Shown: one piece after another, positions 44,499-52,596 of the stretch
How positions within the stretch are numbered: the stretch's first letter is position 1
Layout of the letters: each line of letters begins with the position of its first letter
Assembly (NCBI GenBank): GCA_900545025.1
Contig: UQXH01000005.1
Coordinates: 40,289 to 104,288 of the forward strand
Length of the DNA stretch: 64,000 nucleotides
Direction: 5' to 3'
Source of the DNA: an uncultured Phascolarctobacterium sp.
GTDB taxonomy: Bacteria; Bacillota; Negativicutes; Acidaminococcales; Acidaminococcaceae
Notes under the pieces: generated by a model
Database searches by the model: none
What the model was told of the DNA's origin: nothing
Seen by the model: the letters and a program-made list of their open reading frames with translations, nothing else
Position numbers and translations under genes: made by a program

Positions 44499-45293
44499 AT
44501 GTCCCAAAATAAGAATGTTTTTGTTCCCGCCGATGATTTAAGCAAGCTTTGGCGCGCCATTATAGAATTTGATATGCTGCAGCCCGGCGACAGGATCCTT
44601 ATCGGACTCAGCGGCGGCAAGGACAGTATGTTCCTCACCGCCGCACTGGCGGAAATTAAAAAATATTCTCCTATCCCCTTCGACCTGGCCTGCTATACGG
44701 TCAACGCTATGTTTGCCCCCGATTTTCCCCGCCAGCAGCTGGAGGATTTCTGTCAAAGCTATGGTTTGAAACATTACAGCGACGATGTCGACGTCATGGA
44801 AGCATGGAAGCATCAAGGCAGTAGTCCCTGCTTTACCTGCGCCTATTTCCGCAGGGCGGCGACTAACCGCCGTGCACTGGAATTAGGCTTTAACAAGGTA
44901 GCGCTGGCCCACCACCATGATGATGCTGTAGAAACATTTTTTATGAACCTATGTACCTCCGGTCAGCTGCGTACCTTCCTGCCGGTCACGCCCCTCAGCC
45001 GTACAGGACTGACCGTGCTGCGTCCGCTTTTATATTACAGAGAAAGCGAAATTCGCCAGCTGGTAGATAAGCTGAAGCTGCAGCCTTTAAAAAACCCTTG
45101 TCCTTACGATGGTCATACCACAAGACAAGACGTCAAAGAACATATTGCGGCCCTCGACCAGCGTTACCCGGAAATCTACGAACATCTGGCAGCAGCCATG
45201 CGTTGCAGTGAAAACCAGGAACTATGGCCGCAGAAGCTGAGTCAGAAAGAACTGGCAAATAAATTCAGAGCATTTTGGAAGAAAAAGCTTTAG
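44499..45293 (+). CDS. TtcA-like PP-loop ATPase (tRNA thiolation type)
   Basis: A 264-residue PP-loop adenylation enzyme. The P-loop SGGKDSMF (near residue 36) and the motif SPCFTCAYFRR (near 110) with CxxC, plus CxxPC-like NPCPYDGHTTR (near 205), follow the TtcA/TtuA group that thiolates tRNA bases using iron-sulfur chemistry. ATG at 44499 follows AAGGAG. Whether it modifies cytidine-32 of tRNA or something else is not clear. It stands alone, divergent from pcrA. Confidence 0.78.
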   Translation: MSQNKNVFVPADDLSKLWRAIIEFDMLQPGDRILIGLSGGKDSMFLTAALAEIKKYSPIPFDLACYTVNAMFAPDFPRQQLEDFCQSYGLKHYSDDVDVMEAWKHQGSSPCFTCAYFRRAATNRRALELGFNKVALAHHHDDAVETFFMNLCTSGQLRTFLPVTPLSRTGLTVLRPLLYYRESEIRQLVDKLKLQPLKNPCPYDGHTTRQDVKEHIAALDQRYPEIYEHLAAAMRCSENQELWPQKLSQKELANKFRAFWKKKL

Positions 45294-45363
45294 CCTAATC
45301 TTCAGATAAATGTACCAAAGTATTCAATTCAAAGCTGATTTATCAATATTATATGAAGTCCGA

Positions 45364-45392
45364 TTGACATTTTCATCTTTTTAAATTAGTAT
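45364..45392 (+). promoter_or_regulatory. Promoter of the M20 peptidase-YjiH-YjiG operon
   Basis: Perfect TTGACA (45364-45369), 17-base spacer, TAGTAT (45387-45392). The predicted transcript starts about 45400, giving a 200-base leader. Confidence 0.8.
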
Positions 45393-45422
45393 TTTACATA
45401 AGGCATTACAAAACATGTTATT

Positions 45423-45566
45423 ATTTGTGTACTTTTGGCAATATATTTAAATGAGTGACGGAGAGAGTTGTACACAAATCCTATTTAACTTTATCTATCT
45501 CTATAAAATTTTATATTGAAATAATTGAGAGTATATGTTGTTGCAAAACACATGTACTCTTTTTTA
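45423..45566 (+). promoter_or_regulatory. Structured leader with attenuator terminator and NAG-rich element
   Basis: Between promoter and gene lie two elements. First, a perfect ten-bp stem (45423-45432 with 45470-45479) whose loop contains GAGTGACGGAGAGAG (45453-45467), a cluster of GAG triplets. Second, an intrinsic terminator: ten-bp stem 45529-45538 with 45550-45559 followed by TTTTTTATTTT. Position after the promoter and before the start codon indicates transcription attenuation. The GAG-rich element resembles those in the malonate operon, suggesting HutP-type control; the regulator is not proven. Confidence 0.6.
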
Positions 45567-45601
45567 TTTTAATAAAACTTTAATGAAACGAAAGGATGAA
45601 A

Positions 45602-46759
45602 ATGATGTCTGTAAAAGAAAAATGCTTCTCGTACATTGATACCAACCGAGAAAAAATGATTTCACTCTGGCAGGAACTGGTAAACATAGACAGCGGTTCC
45701 GATTATAAAGAGGGCGTCGATACTGCTATCAACAAAGTAGCTGATATTCTGCGCAATATTGGCGGTAATACCCGTATCGCAGAAAACCACAACGCAGGCA
45801 ATATGCTTGTAAGTGAGTTCGGTGATACGACTAAGCCTTTTATTATCCTGCTTGGTCATCTGGATACCGTGTTCAATAAAGCAGGGACTGCAAAAGAAAG
45901 ACCTTTTACCATTAAAGATGGTAAAGCCTTCGGTCCGGGAGCTCTTGATATGAAAGGCGGTATCGTAATATTACTCTATGTTTTAGCAGCTTTAAAACAA
46001 ATAAACTATTCCAGATACCCAGTCAAAGTCATCCTGCTGGGGGATGAAGAAACAGCCCATGTTAACAGCGATGCTGTAAACTTTATGACTAAAGAAAGCC
46101 AAGGAGCAATAGCTGCCTTTAATTTTGAAACTGGTTTTATGGACGACAGCATCGTAGTAGCACGAAAGGGAGTTATGCGTTTTTCCCTGGAAACATTTGG
46201 ACGCAGCGCTCATGTCGGCAACGATCCTGAAAACGGGCGCAGTGCTATAAAAGAACTTGCGCATAAGATACTGGACATTGAAGCTTTAACCGACTGGTCG
46301 CGCGGCATCAACCTTAATGTAGGCGTCATTGAAGGTGGTACAGTCGCTAACGCTGCGCCGGCCTACGCAAAAATGATTTGTGACATGCGCTACACTACGC
46401 CGGAAATAGTTCCTGAAAAGCTTGCACAATTCAAGGCTATTGCCGACAAAGTATATGTACAGGACGTAACTACTAAACTGGAAATTATTTCTGAAATGCC
46501 CCCCATGGTTTATTTAGATACAAGCAAAGAGCTTTTTGAGCTTGTAAAAGCTATTTACGAAGAGGAAGATTTCGGCCATCCCAAAGCAATAACTGTAGGC
46601 GGCGGTTCTGACTCTGCTTATACAACTGCAGCCGGCATCCCTACCATGTGCGCAATGGGTGTAAAGGGCGCCCGTAATCACACGGTAGAAGAATTTGCTG
46701 ACGTAGAATCACTGTTTATGCGAGCTAAACTGATGATTGCCATTTTACTAAGACTTTGA
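45602..46759 (+). CDS. M20-family metallopeptidase (CPG2/ArgE/DapE type)
   Basis: A 385-residue cytoplasmic metallohydrolase. Metal-site motifs: GHLDTVF (near 82), GALDMKGG (near 113), LGDEETAHVNS (near 141) and the C-terminal HTVEEFADVESL. It resembles carboxypeptidase G2 / acetylornithine deacetylase relatives, cleaving amide bonds of small peptides or acyl amino acids. It is coupled to yjiH-yjiG-like genes, an arrangement related to E. coli iadA-yjiG-yjiH. Start is one of three clustered ATGs; 45602 has the best spacing to AAAGG. Confidence 0.85.
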   Translation: MMSVKEKCFSYIDTNREKMISLWQELVNIDSGSDYKEGVDTAINKVADILRNIGGNTRIAENHNAGNMLVSEFGDTTKPFIILLGHLDTVFNKAGTAKERPFTIKDGKAFGPGALDMKGGIVILLYVLAALKQINYSRYPVKVILLGDEETAHVNSDAVNFMTKESQGAIAAFNFETGFMDDSIVVARKGVMRFSLETFGRSAHVGNDPENGRSAIKELAHKILDIEALTDWSRGINLNVGVIEGGTVANAAPAYAKMICDMRYTTPEIVPEKLAQFKAIADKVYVQDVTTKLEIISEMPPMVYLDTSKELFELVKAIYEEEDFGHPKAITVGGGSDSAYTTAAGIPTMCAMGVKGARNHTVEEFADVESLFMRAKLMIAILLRL

Positions 46760-46774
46760 CAAGGAGGTATGTAC

Positions 46775-47434
46775 ATGTCTGAAAATAAAAATATAAATTA
46801 TGAACAAACCTTGACCTAGCGCGGCTGGTTATCCTTTATAGTTATCGCCATCTCCTTTTCCGGCATACTAAAAGATATGGGTCCTTGGAGCGCTTTAGAT
46901 TTCACTGTCCTATTAGGCAAATTCGGTCAAATTGCCGACAGCGGCAACTTTGTCGGCAAAGGCGGTATTGGTGCTACCCAGGGTTTTATGGTCGGTTTGA
47001 CACTTTTACCTACCGTTATCCTCGCCCTCGGCATTGTACGTGTCGTAGAATCACAAGGCGCTCTGCTTGCCGCCGAACGCATTATCCGCCCCATACTTAA
47101 GCCTCTGATGGGTCTTCCCGGCTGTGTCGGCCTCGCCTTTATCAGCAGCTTTACCACTACTGATGTCGGTGCTGCAATCAGCAGACAACTTTACGAAGAA
47201 GGAAAAATCACCGACGATGAACGTACAGTATTCGTCGCCTATCAGTATGCAGCCAGCGGCACGCTCGCCAACACTATCAACAGCGGCGCCCCGTTAATTC
47301 CTATTTCTCTTTTATCCTTCGGTATTATTTTAATCGTCGAAGTCATTGTAAAAATAATAGGCGCTAATTTAGTAAGGTTCTACCTGAAATTTACCAAAAA
47401 GAATATTGACGGAGGAGTTGAAGATGGACAATAA
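46775..47434 (+). pseudogene. YjiH-family membrane protein, interrupted by an in-frame amber codon
   Basis: From the ATG at 46775 (perfect AAGGAGG site) the frame reads SENKNINYEQTLT, then TAG at 46817-46819, then continues without break as a YjiH-like membrane protein (GATE-domain, nucleoside-recognition family) to 47434. Homologues read straight through a position equivalent to the stop (LT-Q-RGW pattern suggests CAG to TAG). Without suppression the protein would be 14 residues; a restart at the ATG at 46877 would drop about 34 residues including the first membrane segment. Its partner yjiG is intact. Confidence 0.7.
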
Positions 47435-47915
47435 TACTGCAGCAAGGAAAAAAACTATCCTGGAAGAATTTATGGCCGGATGCAAGAAAGGCTTCTATAT
47501 AGGAGTTGAAAATATTATTCCGGCAATGATCCTCGCTTATGTTCTCATTTTGTTTTTAAAAACTACTGGTCTGATGGATATCATCAGCAGTCTGGTTGCG
47601 CCCATAATGGCGCTTTTCGGACTTCCAGGCGAAGCTATCGTAGTTTTAATTTCCGCATTCTTTGCTAAGGCTGCCGGCGCTGCAACAGCGGCCTCCCTGT
47701 ATTCAGCAGGTATCATCAATGCTGCTCAGGCAACCATATTGTTTCCCGCAACGATTACAATGGGTACTCTGGTAGCTCATTTTGCCCGTTGCGTACTAAC
47801 TTCCGGCGCAAATCCCAAGCATCATACGTTATTGCTGTTTATACCTGTAGTCGATGCCGTAATCTCGATGCTTATCGTAAGAATTATTTTAAATTTTACG
47901 GGCATAACAGTTTAA
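47424..47915 (+). CDS. YjiG-family membrane protein (GATE domain)
   Basis: A 163-residue membrane protein, the partner of the interrupted yjiH: VENIIPAMILAYVLILFL, LVAPIMALFGLPGEA, SAFFAKAAGAATAA and a helix-rich C terminus. Together the pair resembles the two halves of SpmA/SpmB-like and NupX gate proteins, probably a permease or its gate. Overlaps yjiH by 11 bases. ATG at 47424 follows GGAGGAGTTGA. Substrate presumably the product of the M20 peptidase; inference. Confidence 0.78.
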   Translation: MDNNTAARKKTILEEFMAGCKKGFYIGVENIIPAMILAYVLILFLKTTGLMDIISSLVAPIMALFGLPGEAIVVLISAFFAKAAGAATAASLYSAGIINAAQATILFPATITMGTLVAHFARCVLTSGANPKHHTLLLFIPVVDAVISMLIVRIILNFTGITV

Positions 47916-47924
47916 CACTAACAA

Positions 47925-47958
47925 AAAACGCATTAGCTTAATCAAGCTAATGCGTTTT
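47925..47958. terminator. Bidirectional terminator between yjiG and thioesterase genes
   Basis: Perfect 15-bp inverted repeat AAAACGCATTAGCTT/AAGCTAATGCGTTTT, four-base loop; serves both convergent operons and so also closes the long malonate operon. Confidence 0.95.
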
Positions 47959-47961
47959 ATT

Positions 47962-48387
47962 TTACCACTCTTCACCTATCTCACTAATCTCTCCTGCCAC
48001 AAACATAATATTGGTAATATTACATATTAAATTACCACTTTCATCCCTAATTTCCGAAACAATATTGATGGTAGACTTACCCTTATGAATAATTTTACTT
48101 GTGGCAATCAGGCAGCCCGTCCCCTTAACATTACCTATATAATTGATGTTCATATTCAGCGTCTGCGCCATCTTGCCTACGGACGCACAGGTAATCCCCG
48201 TTAGTGAATCAGCAAGAGCAGCCATAGCCCCGCCATGTACTCCCAACCAGTGATTGGTATGAATGTCAAAATCAATCGGCATCTCCAGAGTAGCGCCACC
48301 GCAGTGCACTTCCTTGATTTTGATTTTCAGCACATTCATAAAAGCATTGCCTTGCCACATATTTCTGATAATTCCTTCTGCATTCAT
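47962..48387 (-). CDS. PaaI-family hotdog thioesterase
   Basis: A 141-residue hotdog-fold acyl-CoA thioesterase of the PaaI group, with the active-site region GVHGGAMAALADSLTG (near residue 52; helix aspartate and glycine motif). It is the last gene of the malonate region, after the AEC carrier, and could hydrolyse stray malonyl- or acetyl-CoA. That role is inferred from position only. AAAGGAG ribosome site. Confidence 0.82.
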   Translation of the reverse strand: MNAEGIIRNMWQGNAFMNVLKIKIKEVHCGGATLEMPIDFDIHTNHWLGVHGGAMAALADSLTGITCASVGKMAQTLNMNINYIGNVKGTGCLIATSKIIHKGKSTINIVSEIRDESGNLICNITNIMFVAGEISEIGEEW

Positions 48388-48402
48388 AACAATCCAGCTC
48401 CT

Positions 48403-49356
48403 TTAAAAACAAATATTGACTATCGTCATATACACAGGGATGACAAGCAGTCCAAACAAAATAGTAATAAAGCTCAGGGCCGCCGCATACTGACTGTCAA
48501 CGCCATATTGTTTAGCGACGATAGCCATCTGGGTCATGGCGGGCATGGCAGCCTGCATGGTAAACACCTTGATAGACATATCAGAAACCGTCAGCAAGGG
48601 TACTAAAGCCAGTACGCATAGAGGACAGATAACAAATCTGCCAAACAACCCACCGATAATGTCTTTTTCAAAATTGAAACTGTGCAGAGAAATCCTGCTT
48701 ATCTCAATGCCGATAAAAATAAGCGACATCGGCGTAGTCAGATTACCCACATACTGAAAACTGTTAAACAAAAACCTCGGCAGCTTAATATCCGCCAAGA
48801 TCAGCAGCAGGGCTGCGAAAAATCCCAGCAGCGGCGGCGACAACAGTTTTTTCAGCACGGTTGGAGAAAAAATCCTCGTCTGGGAATTTTCTGTATCCGC
48901 TACGATGTTATGCACTCCCAGGGTCCAGAAAAAAATTGTATTCACGATATAATACAGCATAACCGAAGGAATACTCTGGTCGCCAAACAAGGCCAGATTA
49001 ACCGGCAAGCCGATAAACATGGTATTAGCAATAAAATAATTAGTGCAGAAAATACCTCTGCGACCCTTCTGGACTTTAAACAATCTGGACGCCAGCTTAC
49101 CAACCAGCAGCGCCAAAAGCATCGAACCTACCGGCAATAACATATCCGGTGCCATTTTAGCAAGTCTGTCTGCCGTAAAATTCTTGGTCAGGCTGGTAAT
49201 CATATAAAGCGGCAGCGAAACAGTCGTTACCAGTCGGGCGATAAGAGAGCTGCTTCTTTCGTCAAACCAGCCTTTCTTACTCAGCACATAACCGATCCCT
49301 ACTATAAAGATTATCGTAAAAATACCTTCTAGCGCCTGTATTACAAAATTTAACAT
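48403..49356 (-). CDS. AEC-family transporter (MdcF-like malonate carrier)
   Basis: A 317-residue, ten-helix auxin-efflux-carrier family protein (LNFVIQALEGIF start, VGKLASRLF, conserved NxxFIGLPV and C-terminal QYGVDSQYA motifs). MdcF malonate carriers of other bacteria belong to this family, and its position directly after the malonate decarboxylase genes supports malonate transport or export of acetate. The dedicated MadL/MadM pair is also present, so this would be a second transporter. ATG at 49356 follows AGGAAGTGGG. Confidence 0.82.
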   Translation of the reverse strand: MLNFVIQALEGIFTIIFIVGIGYVLSKKGWFDERSSSLIARLVTTVSLPLYMITSLTKNFTADRLAKMAPDMLLPVGSMLLALLVGKLASRLFKVQKGRRGIFCTNYFIANTMFIGLPVNLALFGDQSIPSVMLYYIVNTIFFWTLGVHNIVADTENSQTRIFSPTVLKKLLSPPLLGFFAALLLILADIKLPRFLFNSFQYVGNLTTPMSLIFIGIEISRISLHSFNFEKDIIGGLFGRFVICPLCVLALVPLLTVSDMSIKVFTMQAAMPAMTQMAIVAKQYGVDSQYAAALSFITILFGLLVIPVYMTIVNICF

Positions 49357-49378
49357 TATCCCACTTCCTTTGAAACGC

Positions 49379-49413
49379 ACAACAAGGTCCGGCATAAAGC
49401 CGAACCTTGTTGT
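49379..49413 (-). promoter_or_regulatory. Intra-operon hairpin without U-tract between mdcB and the AEC gene
   Basis: A 14-bp inverted repeat with one G-U (or A-C) pair (49379-49392 with 49400-49413), not followed by T on the minus strand. It is more likely an mRNA-processing or stabilising element than a terminator. Confidence 0.55.
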
Positions 49414-49496
49414 GTCTTGTTGGAGGTTTTTAGCATTACTATGCCACAGAAAGCATTTGTGTTTATGTCAAGGAATACTGTCAATATAAAATGTCC

Positions 49497-50447
49497 CTAA
49501 AATATATTAACAGGAAATTCCTTATTTTCCAGTAAATACAATCCAATCGTTACCGATAATAAATCGGCGCTGCCACCCGGGCTTATTCTTTTATGAACAA
49601 AATATTTTTCTGTCTCTTTAATAGCGTACTTGCCTGCATCTGTAAAAACACTGCCTAATTGTATAATCTGCTTAGCAATCTTTTTTACTTCTTCTGCAGT
49701 TGCAATATCTGTCCGCCACAGGACATTACTATCTTCTACAACAGTCATCAGGGCGAGCAAAGCATGCACCAACGCACTGTTTAAATCAGCTCCGCCAGCA
49801 AAAGCTTCATGCAGAGCAGGCAGTCCATAGTTCAGTACACTCGGAAACCCACGTTCTACTTCTCCGCGTATACCCGTAATACCATACTGCCTATATAATT
49901 TTTCACCTGCAGTTAGCTCATCATTTCTTCCTAACGACTCTAATTCATCATGAACTAATCCGCTTGTCATGAGCTTCACTATATTCAGCAAATCTTTTTT
50001 AGGCAGATCATGCTTAATCGCATATCCTGCCGCAGCGCTTAAAATACCGCCGGCAAACAAAATACCCCTCTGCGTGTTAATGCCTTTTGTTACTGATAAA
50101 AGCTCTTTTTCTGCATTGATACCATAGGCACGCACTTTGCCAAATAACTCTTTGGCATCGCCTGTATGCGCCATGCCTATATCCTGCAGTTCATAAAAAG
50201 CCCTGCTGAGTACGGCTGAACTCATAGCAAAGGTCATAATGCTCATATCGTTATGAGATCCCGTAGTCATGCGGGTTACTAATCCCGGCTTGGGATGAGT
50301 ACAGACCTCAAGCACAATGGCTTGGGCCAGATACCGGCTTACATTATGTAACCCAGCATCTAAAGGAGAAAGCTGATATGTATAAAAACTTTTAGGCATA
50401 TTTATTTTATTGTCTACTCTTTTCAGTAAAATATCGCACTTATTCAT
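49497..50447 (-). CDS. mdcB: Triphosphoribosyl-dephospho-CoA synthase (MdcB/CitG family)
   Basis: A 316-residue enzyme making 2'-(5''-triphosphoribosyl)-3'-dephospho-CoA, the precursor of the carrier-protein prosthetic group, from dephospho-CoA and ATP. Family motifs: EVCTHPKPGLVT (near 45), NTQRGILFAGGIL (near 120), GIRGEVERGFPSVLN and KRISPGGSADLLSVT (C-terminal). Its partner transferase is at 51913. The start codon at 50447 has a poor ribosome site, so a downstream start is possible. Last enzyme of the malonate set. Confidence 0.88.
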   Translation of the reverse strand: MNKCDILLKRVDNKINMPKSFYTYQLSPLDAGLHNVSRYLAQAIVLEVCTHPKPGLVTRMTTGSHNDMSIMTFAMSSAVLSRAFYELQDIGMAHTGDAKELFGKVRAYGINAEKELLSVTKGINTQRGILFAGGILSAAAGYAIKHDLPKKDLLNIVKLMTSGLVHDELESLGRNDELTAGEKLYRQYGITGIRGEVERGFPSVLNYGLPALHEAFAGGADLNSALVHALLALMTVVEDSNVLWRTDIATAEEVKKIAKQIIQLGSVFTDAGKYAIKETEKYFVHKRISPGGSADLLSVTIGLYLLENKEFPVNIF

Positions 50448-50486
50448 TACACAGAACCAACTTTCTCCTAAATTCTGCTTTAACTA

Positions 50487-51242
50487 TCAACCAAAAATCG
50501 CTTTAGTCAGGAAATAGAATATGGACGGGAAAGTCAAGCAGCCAGAACCGGTGTAGAATGTCGCAGTCATTGCGGCATACGGAACAAGTTTAGGATCTAC
50601 CGCCGCCATACCGGCCGCAGTACCGGAAGTGGTACCCATCAGACCGCCGAATACCATTGCGGACTGAGGATTATCAAGGCCTACCCATTTAGCAACAAAC
50701 GGAGTCAAAATCATTACCAAGACGGATTTTACAACGCCAGCTGCAATACTGATAGCGATAACTTCAGAAGAAGCGCCCAGTGCTGCGCCAGTTACAGGAC
50801 CTACTACGAAAGTAGCAACGCCTGCACCGATGGTGCACAGGCTGATAGAATCACGATAGCCCAGCGCATAGGCAACAGCTACGCCTGCAATCCAGGAAGT
50901 AATAAGGCCGAATACCAGGGAAAGCACGCCGACAACGCCTACTTTTTTAATTTCTCTGAGGTCTGCGCCAAAAGCAGTAGACACGATTGCAAAATCACGG
51001 AACATTGCGCCGCCCATAAGGCCTACGCCTGCAAACAAAGGAATGGTTGCCAGGCCTTTGCTGCCGCCGCCGATATAAGCGAGGATCAAGCCAAAAAAGA
51101 TTGCTACAGCAGAACCATGGATACGGCCTTTGGTAAGTCCAGCCATTTTATAGGCAATTAAATTTGTAATGCCGATAACGATAAAAGCGGTTATCAGCCC
51201 GTTACTAACCAACACTTTACTTAACATTGCTGTTAAATCCAT
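50487..51242 (-). CDS. madM: Malonate transporter subunit MadM
   Basis: A 251-residue membrane protein matching MadM, which with MadL forms the malonate/Na+ symporter of Malonomonas rubra: GVGLMGGAMFRDFAIVSTAFGAD, GAGVATFVVGPVTGAALGASSEVIA and MGTTSGTAAGMAAVDPKLVPYAA. ATG at 51242 after AGGAGGTG is preferred over a GTG three codons upstream. Next to madL. Confidence 0.93.
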   Translation of the reverse strand: MDLTAMLSKVLVSNGLITAFIVIGITNLIAYKMAGLTKGRIHGSAVAIFFGLILAYIGGGSKGLATIPLFAGVGLMGGAMFRDFAIVSTAFGADLREIKKVGVVGVLSLVFGLITSWIAGVAVAYALGYRDSISLCTIGAGVATFVVGPVTGAALGASSEVIAISIAAGVVKSVLVMILTPFVAKWVGLDNPQSAMVFGGLMGTTSGTAAGMAAVDPKLVPYAAMTATFYTGSGCLTFPSIFYFLTKAIFG

Positions 51243-51263
51243 AATGTACACCTCCTAATCAAA

Positions 51264-51617
51264 TCAGCCTTTCTTCCTACTCAGAATGGGGATAAAAGCA
51301 AAGCCAAGAGCTACGCCTAAGATGCCGCCCAAAATAGCTACGACACCGCCGGACAGTGCTGCCACAACATTTTGAATAGAACTCATAGCTACTACGATAG
51401 GAATATACATTGCGCTCCAGAAAGCAATGCCTTCCTGACTTTTTTTATCAAGCCAGCCGCTGTCAATACCTTTGTTGCTGAGAATGATGAGGAGCAGCAT
51501 AGCAAAACCAACGCCGCCTACATTTGCTTTAACGCCTAAGAGGGCGCCAAGAACGTCACCAAGAAAAACACCTGTTAAATAGCAGAATGCGAGTAATGCA
51601 ACACCATAAATAACCAT
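51264..51617 (-). CDS. madL: Malonate transporter subunit MadL
   Basis: A 117-residue membrane protein with four helices, MadL family (YGVALLAFCYLTGVFLGDVLGALLGV, SMQNV-like AMSSIQNVVAALSGG and EGIAFWSAMYIP). It pairs with MadM for malonate uptake. AAGGTGG ribosome site; 21 bases before madM. Confidence 0.93.
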   Translation of the reverse strand: MVIYGVALLAFCYLTGVFLGDVLGALLGVKANVGGVGFAMLLLIILSNKGIDSGWLDKKSQEGIAFWSAMYIPIVVAMSSIQNVVAALSGGVVAILGGILGVALGFAFIPILSRKKG

Positions 51618-51649
51618 ATTTACACCACCTTAAGTACAATTTTTTATTA

Positions 51650-51673
51650 TCGCTGCTCTATACAGAGCAGCGA
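51650..51673 (-). promoter_or_regulatory. Intra-operon hairpin between madF and madL
   Basis: Perfect ten-bp stem TCGCTGCTCT/AGAGCAGCGA, four-base loop, not followed by T on the minus strand. Likely affects transcript processing or the ratio of enzyme to transporter, not termination. Confidence 0.6.
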
Positions 51674-51699
51674 AACAACAAAAGGCTAAGTTTTAATAA

Positions 51700-51909
51700 T
51701 TATTCAACAATAGCAACAACAGTACCAGCGCTTACGCGGTCGCCGGGCTGTACTTTATATTCTTTTACGGTGCCTGCTACCGGGCTCGGTACCAGCTGTT
51801 TCATTTTCATTGCTTCCATAACGATCAGCACGTCTTTTACTTCTACATGCTCGCCAACTTGTTTTTCAAAACGTACGATTTTGCCAGGTACTCTGGATTT
51901 AATTTCCAT
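51700..51909 (-). CDS. madF: Biotin carrier protein of malonate decarboxylase
   Basis: A 69-residue biotinyl domain with the biotin-accepting lysine in IVMEAMKMKQLV (EAMKM) and the mirror hairpin GDRVSAGTVVAIVE. It shuttles carboxybiotin from MadC/MadD to the membrane decarboxylase MadB. It is a free-standing domain without the Ala/Pro linker of OadA. Start follows a GGGAGA site. Confidence 0.94.
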   Translation of the reverse strand: MEIKSRVPGKIVRFEKQVGEHVEVKDVLIVMEAMKMKQLVPSPVAGTVKEYKVQPGDRVSAGTVVAIVE

Positions 51910-51912
51910 AAT

Positions 51913-52596
51913 TCATTTCTCCCTTTCCAGCATTTGCATAATTTCTTTTTTGTTTAGTAAATCTACATCTTTAATGCTTTTGCCCAGTACTGTCGAAGTA
52001 TCCATAAACAGTTCGGCCAGTTTGATGCCGTACCCGTTAGGCAGTTCCAGCTCAAAGTCCATATTTATCTGCGGACTCAGCAATTTTGCTTTAGTATAGA
52101 ACTGCTGCAGAACACTATACGGCGCGGGCTTGAGCAAAATATCAATATCTGAACATTCATCTGTATATGGCAGACCGGTCGCCAGTTCCATGCCAGCAGA
52201 CCCCAATATACCTATCTGCAGGTCATTATCATCAGCAAGAGCTGTTATGGCGTCAATAATACGCATACATTCCGTTCGTCGTTGATTAAGACAAGCAGTC
52301 AAGTCATAAACAGATACAATCCTGTCAATTTCCTTGTCTTTCGCATAAGTTGCTATCCGTACCCTATTGCCATCTCTTCTGCGATAATGTACGAAACCAA
52401 TCGCTATCCCGCAATCAGCACCAGTATCATCGCGTCTTATGATTCCCGGTATCGCCGCTGCCGCACAGAAAATTTCTTCTGCTGCTTTAAGTGCCTCTTT
52501 ATTTTGCATCTGCTGTGTAACACGCTGCAGCACAGATTTTCTTCCGGCTTCTGTCAAGAACAACAGATTATGTCGTTTTAACTGCGTTTTGTCCAT
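51913..52596 (-). CDS. mdcG: Phosphoribosyl-dephospho-CoA transferase (MdcG family)
   Basis: A 227-residue nucleotidyltransferase that attaches the prosthetic group to the serine of the carrier MadE. The nucleotidyltransferase motif is GSAGMELATG followed by CSDIDILLKP (near 130-150), with the paired aspartates of the catalytic site. It overlaps madH by 19 bases. In M. rubra the equivalent position holds madK; the family match is to MdcG. Confidence 0.82.
   Translation of the reverse strand: MDKTQLKRHNLLFLTEAGRKSVLQRVTQQMQNKEALKAAEEIFCAAAAIPGIIRRDDTGADCGIAIGFVHYRRRDGNRVRIATYAKDKEIDRIVSVYDLTACLNQRRTECMRIIDAITALADDNDLQIGILGSAGMELATGLPYTDECSDIDILLKPAPYSVLQQFYTKAKLLSPQINMDFELELPNGYGIKLAELFMDTSTVLGKSIKDVDLLNKKEIMQMLEREK

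Noticed and set aside
46817..46819. Programmed recoding (pyrrolysine or selenocysteine) of the stop in yjiH
   Set aside because: TAG in a permease start region has no matching context, and no pyrrolysine genes are visible; a nonsense mutation is simpler.
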